A DNA stretch of 64,000 nucleotides from CAYJAD01 sp964368075. Its GTDB lineage: Bacteria > Desulfobacterota > Desulfovibrionia > Desulfovibrionales > Desulfovibrionaceae. The stretch lies in NCBI GenBank assembly GCA_964368075.1, contig CAYJAD010000010.1, positions 3,327 to 67,326 of the forward strand, in the 5' to 3' direction. Below, piece by piece: positions 8,120 through 15,533 of this stretch. A model generated the notes under the pieces. That model was not told the DNA's origin. It saw only the letters and a program-made list of their open reading frames with translations, and did no database searches. Each line of letters opens with the position of its first letter. The first letter of the stretch is position 1. The translations under genes and the position numbers were made by a program.

Positions 8120-9257
8120 TATAGCCTCCTATTGTTAAAATTTCATCCACCACACTAGCTGCCCTTTGCATAGCTTCATCAGCTAAGTGGGCATATCGTT
8201 GTGTCATCTGTGGGCTAGAATGAGTCAGTAATTTTTGTAGCGTATACAAATCTACCTTACCACTAGATGCAAGTAACGATGCATAGGCATGACGTAATCC
8301 ATGCAAAGGTCTGAAATCTTCAGGCAAACCAGCTTTTATTTTTACTCTACGTGCCACGCGACGGAAGTCTTTGCGGGGGCCACCATCTTTACCAGGGAAA
8401 ACGTAGAGACTTCCGCCTATATGATCAATTGATTCTAATATTTTTCTCGCCGTGGTATTAAGAGGAATAGATTCCGTTTTCCCTTTTTTTGCTGCGTCTC
8501 CTCTTAAAGTAATAAAGCCTCGTCCAAAGTCAATATCGTCCCAACGTAAATTCATCAATGCCCCTCTTCGCATACCAGTAGCTAAAGCAAGACGTATAAA
8601 TCCTGCAGCATTTTGATCTACCTCTTCTTGTAAAGCGTTTTCAAGGGCGATAATCTGCTCTGCATCAAGCATTTCAGTCTTAGTATTATCCACAGTAGGC
8701 ATCTCAAAGTACAATTTATCCAGAGGGGGTACAGCACACAGCCCTTGTTTTGCGCCAAAACGGATAAGCCTGCGCACAAGACCAATGATATGCCTTATAG
8801 TTTGCGGACTCTTACCCAACTGAGTAAGACTTGCTTTTAATGCCGTAATATCTTGTGTAAAAATTTCATCAGGTGTTTTTTGAGCAAGATGCAAAAGATA
8901 CTTGTTAAATTTGTAACTATCAGATTGTATAGACTTATTAGTGCTATTTACAACCTTATATGTTGACCATAAAATTTCCAAAGTAGGACGTTCCAATAAA
9001 CTTAACTTTTCTTTTTGCTTTTCTTCACGAATTTCTTTCCTAGACTGAAGCTTACCCTGCATTCTATCGCTACGAATTCCCGAAGCTTTAGCTGGGGTCA
9101 TATTGTCTGTATACTTTGTTCCAACTTTTTCTTCTATCGTCTTTCCATTTCGCTTAAAAACAATGTAATATACTTCGTCAAGCCCCTTCACACCAGAGCG
9201 CTGAATTTCACGAAAATACACTCCTGGATATTTGGTTTTTTTTCTATTTCTTGCCAT
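8106..9257 (-). CDS. int: Tyrosine recombinase / integrase
   Basis: Site-specific recombinase that integrates and excises the element at the tRNA-Arg site. The start is set at 9257 (MARNRKKTKYPGVYFRE; GGGAG about 8 bp upstream), giving 383 residues; an upstream extension to 9335 is open but is encoded by a tandem repeat. An N-terminal arm-binding domain comes first, then a SAM-like core-binding domain, then the catalytic domain with TGMRRGALMNLRWDDID (first Arg), LHGLRHAY (His and Arg), THSS (His) and the nucleophile in QRYAHLAD. All catalytic residues are present, so the enzyme should be active. It reads away from the attachment site at 9421-9467, and the next gene overlaps its 3' end. Confidence 0.95.
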   Translation of the reverse strand: MARNRKKTKYPGVYFREIQRSGVKGLDEVYYIVFKRNGKTIEEKVGTKYTDNMTPAKASGIRSDRMQGKLQSRKEIREEKQKEKLSLLERPTLEILWSTYKVVNSTNKSIQSDSYKFNKYLLHLAQKTPDEIFTQDITALKASLTQLGKSPQTIRHIIGLVRRLIRFGAKQGLCAVPPLDKLYFEMPTVDNTKTEMLDAEQIIALENALQEEVDQNAAGFIRLALATGMRRGALMNLRWDDIDFGRGFITLRGDAAKKGKTESIPLNTTARKILESIDHIGGSLYVFPGKDGGPRKDFRRVARRVKIKAGLPEDFRPLHGLRHAYASLLASSGKVDLYTLQKLLTHSSPQMTQRYAHLADEAMQRAASVVDEILTIGGYNELY

Positions 9258-9271
9258 GAGGTTCGCTCCCT

Positions 9272-9308
9272 TTCCAACTGTGGTTCCAACCATGGTTCCA
9301 ACCTTTGG
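9272..9308. repeat. Three tandem 12-bp repeats in the integrase leader
   Basis: Units TTCCAACTGTGG, TTCCAACCATGG and TTCCAACCTTTGG start at 9272, 9284 and 9296, at 12-bp periodicity just upstream of the chosen integrase start. Read as protein on the minus strand they would encode a Val-Gly-Thr repeat at the N-terminus. They could be binding sites for the integrase or its regulator. Confidence 0.6.
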
Positions 9309-9380
9309 TTTGTTTTTTGATAACAAAAGATGCAAATTGTGACAAGACTAGACCCACTAACCATTTAATATTTCATACTA

Positions 9381-9410
9381 AATGAAAAACAATGAAAAGT
9401 AATGAAAGTA
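9381..9410. repeat. Three 10-bp direct repeats beside the attachment site
   Basis: AATGAAAAAC, AATGAAAAGT and AATGAAAGTA lie head to tail at 9381, 9391 and 9401, exactly one helical turn apart and 10 bp from the tRNA-derived core. The position and phasing match what is expected for integrase arm-type sites; this is inference. Confidence 0.55.
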
Positions 9411-9420
9411 TAGCTTCAAG

Positions 9421-9467
9421 GCCTTCTAAGCTCTTGGTCGGGAGTTCGAATCTTCCTGGGCGCGCCA
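9421..9467 (+). other. Attachment site: 3' fragment of tRNA-Arg(TCT)
   Basis: The 47 bp read as the anticodon loop CTTCTAA with its 3' stem, variable loop, T-arm (GGGAG-TTCGAAT-CTTCC), 3' acceptor strand TGGGCGC, discriminator G and CCA. Upstream of the loop the match to a tRNA breaks off: no D-arm and no GCGCCC acceptor strand are present. It is thus the crossover copy left by integration into the anticodon-loop-to-3'-end half of a tRNA-Arg gene. The tRNA's natural terminator follows at once, showing that the right side is the original chromosomal flank. Confidence 0.85.
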
Positions 9468-9476
9468 TATATTTTC

Positions 9477-9510
9477 AAAGGGTTACATACAGCAATGTGT
9501 GTAACCCTTT
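9477..9510 (+). terminator. Terminator of the original tRNA-Arg gene
   Basis: AAAGGGTTACA (9477-9487) pairs with TGTAACCCTTT (9500-9510); the hairpin is followed by a T-rich GCTATTTTCTTT. It lies 9 bp after the CCA end of the tRNA fragment. Confidence 0.8.
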
Positions 9511-9607
9511 GCTATTTTCTTTGTTTGGTTGCCCATGGGTTACCCAAGTCAGTATCTTTGGTTCTTCACCAAAGAAAGGGAAAAAACGGAAAATATTGTT
9601 TTATATC

Positions 9608-9700
9608 CTGTTCTCCGTGAGCACTTCAATATACATGGATGCTCTGTTTTCCGTGGGTATTTCGGTATATATAGATGCCCTGTTCTCCATGGGCACATCC
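9608..9700 (+). repeat. 36-bp tandem repeat, 2.6 copies
   Basis: Units start at 9608, 9644 and 9680 with CTGTTCTCC or a close variant and include ATATA..ATGGATGCT-like ends; the third copy is cut after 21 bp. The period of 36 is a multiple of three and one frame reads as a 12-residue repeat (LFSVSTSIYMDA, LFSVGISVYIDA), but no start signal supports translation. Confidence 0.7.
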
Positions 9701-9950
9701 AGAAAGAAAACAAAAGGATACACAAACTTTAGGAGAACTATTTCGAGCGTGCTGTAAGGAGTTACAGCAATTTTCATTCATTGAAGCTTTGCAACGCCTT
9801 TTTGAAACAAGCTTAGGCGATTTAGAACGCGCCAAGGTGGCGGATGCAAAAGTTCTCGAAGTCATTTTTCATATGCTTGCGGCAAATGCACGTTCTATTT
9901 TTTGCAGACATGAATTAAATACTAGAAAAGAACTTGAAATAACAGGATGA
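9675..9950 (+). CDS. Doubtful small ORF after the 36-bp repeats
   Basis: An ORF of 91 codons whose second half looks like a genuine amphipathic helical protein (FIEALQRLFETSLGDLERAKVADAKV). No ribosome site precedes the ATG at 9675, and the first 15 residues derive from the repeat. It may be the tail of a decayed gene disrupted near the island insertion point. No family recognised. Confidence 0.3.
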   Translation: MPCSPWAHPERKQKDTQTLGELFRACCKELQQFSFIEALQRLFETSLGDLERAKVADAKVLEVIFHMLAANARSIFCRHELNTRKELEITG

Positions 9951-9992
9951 ATTAGTTAGAAAGTCGAGTTATTTAATATTTTTTATGCATTT

Positions 9993-11174
9993 CTACGATT
10001 TTTTCTTGGTTTTGTTTGCTGGTGAATTTATTGGTCTTTTTGGATTTTTGTTTGTTGGTCTTTTTGGGGTTTTCTTTGTTGGTGAATTCGTTAAAATGAG
10101 AAGATTATTTTCTAAATCCATTTTACGAATCATAAATTCCAGTAAGATACAAGAAAAGACTAAGGTACAATAAATAGCTATACAGTCTATTGTGAGGTGA
10201 AAAATCATACTCACGTCTTTTTCGACGCCTTTGTCATGTAAAGATAAAAGGTGCTCTTTTTGCAAAAAAATATATATTCCTGCAGCAGTCATGAACAAAG
10301 CGAGTAAAAATTTTACTGAGCTAGAAAGAAATCTGCAGAGAATATTTTTGTAGGGAATACTATTAAGGAGGCAGTAGAAAAAGCCACCTAGAGAAGCAAT
10401 GGCAATCCAGCCTATAATTACAAAAGAGAGTTCTCGTAGAGAAAATAAAAAACCTGTTACTAAAATGTATACCAAAGTGAGAAATTCTTCAGAATGAATG
10501 CTTCCTAGTATAGAAAGTGTCGAAAGTGAATGGAATAATATCATAGCTACTGCAATAAAGACTAATAGCATAGGCGTGCAGTAAAGTATGGGAACATATT
10601 TTGCGAAAAAGCTGTCTTTCCATTCTTCAGTTTCCTTTAAGTTCCAGACATTATATGTGACCAAACTTAAAAACGCTATATGGTAACCTTCTGGGGGGTT
10701 CCTTACTATAAAGACAGGTTCTATTTTTTCTTGTAGAAAAGTAAAGCCCACAAAAGCTAAAAACACCACAGCAGCATCTCGCACCAATGCTATCGTATAC
10801 GCAATGTCTGTAAAAGAATAATAATATTGACCAAGTAACACATGAAAAATCATGGCAAGCAGGATGATAAAAGGAAACATGAGTATGTCTACAGCAAGAA
10901 GAATATCTTTGAGCAACGGTTTATGTCCCAATGAATGCAAAGAAAAAACTTTTTTTAAAATTATTTTTACTGCAAGCTTATAATAAAAAAATACCGTAAA
11001 TACAAACAAGGTGTCTCGAATAAATATAGCTGTATAACCAATAGAAGCCATAAATATAGAAGAAAGGTGTTTTTCAGCATCTTCATAGGCCCAAAAGCTA
11101 TCCAAGATACAAATAGTAAACACAGTAAGAATAATTAAGAGTATTGGCAGGGAAAAAAGTTTCCAAAATTTCAT
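9993..11174 (-). CDS. Polytopic inner-membrane protein with Lys/Pro-rich tail
   Basis: 393 residues with about nine to ten hydrophobic segments spread from residue 5 to residue 355, so an integral membrane protein. Two paired-helix sections (for example LLAVDILMFPFIILLAMIF and FLLALFMTAAGIYIFLQ) are separated by short charged loops. The last 30 residues are a very basic cytoplasmic tail made of NSPTKK, PKRPTNKNPKRP and similar units, encoded by a 24-bp DNA repeat. No transporter, channel or enzyme family is recognised. It stands alone between the island and tRNA-Ser. A ribosome site is weak (TTTCGGAGAAATGCT, start 11174). Confidence 0.7.
   Translation of the reverse strand: MKFWKLFSLPILLIILTVFTICILDSFWAYEDAEKHLSSIFMASIGYTAIFIRDTLFVFTVFFYYKLAVKIILKKVFSLHSLGHKPLLKDILLAVDILMFPFIILLAMIFHVLLGQYYYSFTDIAYTIALVRDAAVVFLAFVGFTFLQEKIEPVFIVRNPPEGYHIAFLSLVTYNVWNLKETEEWKDSFFAKYVPILYCTPMLLVFIAVAMILFHSLSTLSILGSIHSEEFLTLVYILVTGFLFSLRELSFVIIGWIAIASLGGFFYCLLNSIPYKNILCRFLSSSVKFLLALFMTAAGIYIFLQKEHLLSLHDKGVEKDVSMIFHLTIDCIAIYCTLVFSCILLEFMIRKMDLENNLLILTNSPTKKTPKRPTNKNPKRPINSPANKTKKKS
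10015..10090 (+). repeat. 24-bp tandem repeat inside the 3' end of the membrane-protein gene
   Basis: TTTATTGGTCTTTTTGGATTTTTG (10027-10050) and TTTGTTGGTCTTTTTGGGGTTTTC (10051-10074) are consecutive units, flanked by partial TTTG(C/T)TGGTGAA copies on both sides. On the minus strand they encode the Lys-Arg-Pro-Asn repeats of the tail. Confidence 0.7.
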
Positions 11175-11373
11175 AGCATTTCTCCGAAAGAAAATTGTTC
11201 TAGTTCCTTACAACATGCTCGAAACAATTTTCGTAAAGTTTGTGTTTATTTTTTCTAACGACAGAAAGATGTATCTGTACACTTAAAATGAGTACAAAAA
11301 ATGCGAATTAGGTTGAATGCAGGAATAAGAATAAAATTATGCACTGCATATTGTCGCCTTAAAGACAAAAAGT

Positions 11374-11409
11374 AAAAAAAAGAGCTTACCTGTGTAAACT
11401 CTTTTTTTT
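11374..11409 (-). terminator. Terminator after tRNA-Ser
   Basis: On the minus strand GAGTTTAC (11401-11394) pairs with GTAAGCTC (11389-11382) through eight pairs including one G-U, with a 4-nt loop. A-runs and T-runs of seven or more flank both sides, making it strong in both directions. Confidence 0.85.
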
Positions 11410-11419
11410 ATTGATTAAA

Positions 11420-11514
11420 TGGCGGAGAGGGTGGGATTCGAACCCACGTGCCCCGATAAAAGGACAACTCGATTTCGAGTCGAGCGCGTTACGGCCGAGC
11501 TTCGCTACCTCTCC
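11420..11514 (-). tRNA. tRNA-Ser(CGA)
   Basis: Reads on the minus strand as GGAGAGGTAGCG... with a long type II variable arm. The anticodon stem CTCGA/TCGAG encloses CTCGAAA (anticodon CGA, for UCG codons). The T-arm is GTGGG-TTCGAAT-CCCAC, and the acceptor CCTCTCC-G ends in an encoded CCA. All stems pair. A promoter with TTGACC and a 17-bp spacer lies upstream and a strong terminator downstream, so it is a single-gene unit. Confidence 0.97.
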
Positions 11515-11830
11515 ACTTGGTTGTATATCTAGCCCTATGTTTGATAAGGGTCAAGAAAAACTTTTATGATTTCTTTTTATTTTTATGTAAAATAAACTTT
11601 ATAAACTATTAATTTATTAAAATAAATTTCATAAAACTCTTTTCGTAGCTTTTTTCTTATAAAGACAATACTTGCACCCTTTGAAACTTTGCGCAATACT
11701 GCGCCATTGCAAAGGCAAAGTAGCCTAAACGCGGTGCTTTTTTACGCCCTACTCTAGTTTGTTAAAAACGAACTTTTGATAAACTTATAGAGCTTAAGCA
11801 TCGAAAATTATTGAGTGCAAAGAGGATATT
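11515..11830. other. Intergenic region: tRNA-Ser promoter and argG leader
   Basis: 316 bp with no ORF. The tRNA promoter occupies 11526-11554. An AT-rich dyad AATTTATT-AA-AATAAATT (11611-11628) and a small GCGCA-ATAC-TGCGC hairpin (11691-11704) lie upstream of argG. The dyad is only loosely like an ArgR box (lacking TGAAT/ATTCA), so arginine control is possible but not shown. Confidence 0.5.
11526..11554 (-). promoter_or_regulatory. Promoter of tRNA-Ser
   Basis: Minus strand: -35 TTGACC (11554-11549), 17-bp spacer, -10 TAGATA (11531-11526). Transcription would start 5-8 bp before the tRNA 5' end at 11514. Confidence 0.6.
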
Positions 11831-13048
11831 ATGTCGAAAGTTAATAAAGTAATACTTGCGTATTCCGGCGGGTTAGACACATCTGTCATTTTAAAATGGC
11901 TGATTGAGACCTATAATTGCGAAGTCATCACCATGACAGCAGACCTTGGACAAAGCGAAGATTTGTCCGGCGTAGAAGAAAAAGCCCTTAAAACCGGTGC
12001 TTCCAAAGCTTATGTAGAAGATTTACGCGAAGAATTTGCCCGAGATTATGTTTTCCCCATGATGCGTGCTTGTGGTCTGTATGAAAGCCGCTATTTACTT
12101 GGCACAGCCATTGCTCGTCCCCTTATTGCCAAGCGTTTGGTAGAAATTGCTCGTAAAGAAGGTGCCGATGCCGTAGCTCACGGCGCCACCGGTAAAGGCA
12201 ATGACCAAGTACGTTTTGAATTTTCCGTTAATGCTCTTGCACCGGACATTCGCGTTATTGCCCCTTGGCGTGAATGGGACCTTATGTCTCGCACAGTGTT
12301 AAATGATTTTGCCGATAAACATGGCATTGTTATTTCCTCTGAAGCCAAGCGCTATAGCATGGACGAAAATATGCTTCACTGCAGCTTTGAAGGTTCTGAA
12401 TTAGAAGATCCAGGCGCTGCCCCTGACGATACTTGCTACCGTTTATGCGTACCCATGGAAAAAGCCCCCGATGAACCTGAAGTCATTACTATCAGCTTTG
12501 AGCGTGGTAATCCCGTAGCGGTAAATGGTGAAACCATGTCCCCTGCGACTATTGTAAAGCATTTAAATACCCTTGGTGCTAAACACGGTATTGGTCGCCT
12601 TGATATGGTGGAAAACCGTGTAGTAGGTATGAAATGCCGCGGTGTTTACGAAACCCCCGGCGGTACCATATTATACACAGCTCACCGAGACCTTGAAGGC
12701 CTTTGCCTTGACCGTGAAGTGCTCGCTACCCGCGATTTATTGGTACCTCGTTATTCCACTACTATTTATGATGGATTCTGGTTTGCGCCTGAGCGTGAAG
12801 TCATGCAAGCTCTTATGGATAAAGCGCAAGAATTTGTCACCGGCACTGTGACCTTAAAGCTTTACAAAGGTAATGCTTGGCCCATTAGTCGTACATCTCC
12901 TTACAGCTTATTCTCTCATGATTTAGCGACTTTTGAAGAAGCCGACGTGGCCACCTACGATCATAAAGACGCTGCTGGCTTTATTCGCCTTGACGGTTTG
13001 CGTTTACGCACCATCGCCGGCATGAAACAAAAAATGAACTTAAAATAA
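11831..13048 (+). CDS. argG: Argininosuccinate synthase
   Basis: Joins citrulline and aspartate with ATP to give argininosuccinate, the penultimate step of arginine synthesis. The 405 residues match the usual length. The N-terminal P-loop AYSGGLDTS (about residues 10-18), the HGATGKGNDQVRFE segment and GAAPDDTCYRLCVPMEKAP identify the family. AGAGGA lies 6 bp before the ATG. argH follows after 18 bp, so the two are one operon. The 316-bp leader may hold the promoter. Confidence 0.98.
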   Translation: MSKVNKVILAYSGGLDTSVILKWLIETYNCEVITMTADLGQSEDLSGVEEKALKTGASKAYVEDLREEFARDYVFPMMRACGLYESRYLLGTAIARPLIAKRLVEIARKEGADAVAHGATGKGNDQVRFEFSVNALAPDIRVIAPWREWDLMSRTVLNDFADKHGIVISSEAKRYSMDENMLHCSFEGSELEDPGAAPDDTCYRLCVPMEKAPDEPEVITISFERGNPVAVNGETMSPATIVKHLNTLGAKHGIGRLDMVENRVVGMKCRGVYETPGGTILYTAHRDLEGLCLDREVLATRDLLVPRYSTTIYDGFWFAPEREVMQALMDKAQEFVTGTVTLKLYKGNAWPISRTSPYSLFSHDLATFEEADVATYDHKDAAGFIRLDGLRLRTIAGMKQKMNLK

Positions 13049-13066
13049 CCAGTAAAAGAGATACTC

Positions 13067-14455
13067 ATGTCAAAAAACACTTCTTGGGGTGGTCGCTTTT
13101 CTCAAGGACCAGAAGAGGCCGTTGCAGCCTATACCGAATCTTGTTCTTATGATCAGGCTCTGTATGCCCACGATATCGCCGGTTCCAAAGCCCATGCACG
13201 CATGCTTGGGCGTCAAGGCATCATCACTGTGGAAGAAGCCGAGCAACTTGTTGCAGGTCTTGAAACTGTGCAAGCTGAAATTGAATCGGGGGACTTTACG
13301 TGGAAAACATCCCTTGAAGATGTACACATGAATATTGAGTCGCGCTTAACGGAAATTGTAGGAGACGTGGGCAAGAAGCTTCATACAGGTCGTAGCCGAA
13401 ATGACCAAGTGGGTCTTGCCTTTCGTCTCTTTGTTTCCGATAACATACGTCAATGGCAACAACTGACCCATCAGCTTATCGGTGTTTTTGTGGCACGTGC
13501 CAAAGAACATCAAGACAGTATACTTCCCGGCTATACCCACTTACAACCGGCACAACCAGTAAGCCTTGCCCAGCATTTATTGGCTTATGCATGGATGTTT
13601 AGCCGAGATCATGCTCGCATGGTTGATGCAGAAAAACGCGTACGCATTTCTCCATTAGGTGCTGCCGCTTTAGCTGGTACAACGTATAATCTTGATCCTG
13701 CGTCTGTAGCTCAAGAATTAGATATGTATGGCATTTTTCATAACTCTATGGATGCTGTCGCCGATAGAGATTTTTTGGCAGAGGCTCTTTTTACAGCTTC
13801 TTGCACCATGATGCATCTCTCGCGCTTTTGTGAAGAAATTTTACTGTGGGCTAATCCTGCTTTTGGTTTTATAAACCTGCCCGATGGCTATGCCACGGGG
13901 TCTTCTATTATGCCACAAAAGAAAAATCCCGATGTGGCAGAGCTTATGCGTGGTAAGGTGGGACGCGTTTACGGTTCCCTCACAGCTATGCTTACTACTT
14001 TGAAAGGTCTTCCCCTCACATACAATAGAGACTTGCAAGAAGATAAAGAACCCTTTCTTGATGCCACAAAAACATTGCAATCTTCCCTGACACTCATGGC
14101 AGGCATGCTTGATGCGCTGACATTTCGTACAGATCGCATGTATGCCGCTTGTAAGGCAGGATTTTTAAACGCAACAGAGCTAGCAGACTATCTTGTGGGA
14201 AAAGGCATAGCCTTTCGCGAAGCCCATCACATTACCGGTGCTGCCGTAGCTCTTGCCGAACAAAAAGGTATAGGTCTTGAAGATGTGGCTCTTGAAAATT
14301 TACAAGGTATTTGCGCACAAATAGGGCAAGATGTTTATGATGTTTTAGATTATAAAGCCGCAGTGCTTCGGCGCAATACACCGGGAGGCACCGGCCCAGC
14401 ATCTATTCAGCAACAATTGACAGATATTGAGATTTGGCTACAGAAGCAGTCATGA
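13067..14455 (+). CDS. argH: Argininosuccinate lyase
   Basis: Splits argininosuccinate into arginine and fumarate. 462 residues of the fumarase/aspartase superfamily. Signatures in order: WGGRFSQGP at the N-terminus, LHTGRSRNDQV, GYTHLQPAQPVSLAQHL, and the mobile loop GSSIMPQKKNPD near residue 280. These include the catalytic Ser and the conserved His of the family. The gene follows argG closely. Its stop codon TGA overlaps the ATG of the EIID gene downstream (ATGA), so arginine synthesis and a phosphotransferase component are translated from one message. Confidence 0.98.
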   Translation: MSKNTSWGGRFSQGPEEAVAAYTESCSYDQALYAHDIAGSKAHARMLGRQGIITVEEAEQLVAGLETVQAEIESGDFTWKTSLEDVHMNIESRLTEIVGDVGKKLHTGRSRNDQVGLAFRLFVSDNIRQWQQLTHQLIGVFVARAKEHQDSILPGYTHLQPAQPVSLAQHLLAYAWMFSRDHARMVDAEKRVRISPLGAAALAGTTYNLDPASVAQELDMYGIFHNSMDAVADRDFLAEALFTASCTMMHLSRFCEEILLWANPAFGFINLPDGYATGSSIMPQKKNPDVAELMRGKVGRVYGSLTAMLTTLKGLPLTYNRDLQEDKEPFLDATKTLQSSLTLMAGMLDALTFRTDRMYAACKAGFLNATELADYLVGKGIAFREAHHITGAAVALAEQKGIGLEDVALENLQGICAQIGQDVYDVLDYKAAVLRRNTPGGTGPASIQQQLTDIEIWLQKQS

Positions 14456-15204
14456 ACAGCCCTTTGCAAAAGCGCACACTATGGCGTTGCCTCATGCGCA
14501 CATGGAGCATAGGTGCCGCCATGTCTTCACATGGCATGCAGCGTGTGGGCTTTTTGCATGCCATGGACCCTGCTTTAAAAGAATTGTATTCTGATGCATG
14601 TGCCCTACAAAATGCAAGACGTCGCTACCTTTGCCATGTACGCACACATACAGTCATGGCTTCTCTCTTGGTAGGATTTTGCATAGCTCTTGAAAAAAGT
14701 ATTTGTGCGGGGCACATGCCTTCTGAACATACAGAAAAGCTTATTTCCACCACTGCTACTACCCTTTCGGCCATTGGAGATTCGTTTTTCAGTGCCACCG
14801 TATTGGTTTGTTGGGCTTTATTATGCGGCCTTTGCATAGCCCATGGCTCTGCAGCTTGGGTGGTGGGTATTACAGCATTACTTCTGACACTTGTAATTTT
14901 TTTTCGTATCTATACTTTTTATTTAAGTGTAAACCATGGCTTGTATGTTTTGCAATCTTTGCGTAAAATGAATCTTATTAACTGGGCCGAACGCATTAAA
15001 GTAATCAACGCTCTGCTCATCGTGCTCTTTTTTTTGGAAATATCTGCAGGAGAAAATGTATTTTATTGGGGAAATGAATTTTGGGGTTTAATGAGCTTGC
15101 TTATAGCGGCATTAATTATTAACAGAATGCATATTTCAAGATTTTTTCTTGTTTTAAGTGCCTTTGCTATACTTTTTTTCCATAGTGTTTCTTGGGTTGT
15201 ATGA
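14452..15204 (+). CDS. PTS mannose/fructose/sorbose-type IID component
   Basis: Membrane component of a mannose-class phosphotransferase permease. The start is taken as the ATG at 14452, which overlaps the argH stop, not the TTG upstream; this gives 250 residues. The family hallmark RTWSIGAAMSSHGMQRVGFLHAMDPAL opens the protein, followed by soluble helices and four to five hydrophobic segments in the last 130 residues. No IIA, IIB or IIC gene is in the window, although HPr and EI follow directly. In relatives, incomplete mannose-type PTS sets are common and may be regulatory. Substrate unknown. Confidence 0.85.
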   Translation: MNSPLQKRTLWRCLMRTWSIGAAMSSHGMQRVGFLHAMDPALKELYSDACALQNARRRYLCHVRTHTVMASLLVGFCIALEKSICAGHMPSEHTEKLISTTATTLSAIGDSFFSATVLVCWALLCGLCIAHGSAAWVVGITALLLTLVIFFRIYTFYLSVNHGLYVLQSLRKMNLINWAERIKVINALLIVLFFLEISAGENVFYWGNEFWGLMSLLIAALIINRMHISRFFLVLSAFAILFFHSVSWVV

Positions 15205-15243
15205 TTGTTGCCTTTACATGCTGTCATAAGAAAGGAGACGAAC

Positions 15244-15531
15244 ATGGCTTTTGAAAAAACGAAACATGGCTTAAGCTTTGGTGTCTTGGTTCAATCTCCC
15301 CTAGGGTTACATGCCCGCCCCGCAGCAAGACTTGCTCAAGAAGTACAAGATTTTAATGTGGATGTCGCAGTAAAATGTGGCACAAACTTTGCCGATGGTA
15401 AAAGTATTTTAGACTTACTTACCCTAGGTGCCGTATCTGGCAGCGAACTTATTTTTTATGCTCAAGGGGAAGATGCCAACGCCTGCCTTGCCCGAATCGA
15501 AGAACTTTTTTATACAGAATTTAAGGAATAA
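15244..15531 (+). CDS. ptsH: Phosphocarrier protein HPr
   Basis: Small phosphocarrier between EI and EIIA. The start is the ATG at 15244, preceded by AAGGAGACG, giving 95 residues; the longer ORF upstream has no ribosome site. The active-site histidine lies in SPLGLHARPAARLAQ (His23). The serine region DGKSILDLLTLG (Ser54) keeps the position phosphorylated by HPr kinase in other bacteria, although no hprK is in the window. The N-terminus is about eight residues longer than in E. coli HPr. ptsI begins 2 bp after the stop. Confidence 0.95.
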   Translation: MAFEKTKHGLSFGVLVQSPLGLHARPAARLAQEVQDFNVDVAVKCGTNFADGKSILDLLTLGAVSGSELIFYAQGEDANACLARIEELFYTEFKE

Positions 15532-15533
15532 TT

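Larger units (their letters stand above)
1..9467. mobile_element. Right-hand part of an integrated genomic island, satellite-like, inserted in a tRNA-Arg gene
   Basis: The segment is bounded on the right by a 3' fragment of a tRNA gene (9421-9467) lying next to a tyrosine integrase. It carries only mobile-element genes: integrase, AlpA-type regulator, RepA-like ATPase, primase-helicase, HigA-like antitoxin and small unknown proteins, all on the minus strand. It is visibly AT-rich, with many tandem short repeats and hairpins. No capsid, tail, conjugation or transfer gene is seen, but the left end lies outside the window, where the intact tRNA-Arg and the other attachment site are expected. The set int-alpA-rep-primase fits a P4-like satellite or Gram-negative phage-inducible island; an integrated plasmid is the alternative. 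Confidence 0.8.

Noticed and set aside
9257..9335. Longer integrase N-terminus starting at 9335
   Set aside because: The extension encodes a short Val-Gly-Thr repeat from tandem DNA repeats; the ribosome site fits the start at 9257.
15205..15243. Longer HPr starting at 15205
   Set aside because: Would add 13 residues without a ribosome site; AAGGAGACG precedes the ATG at 15244.
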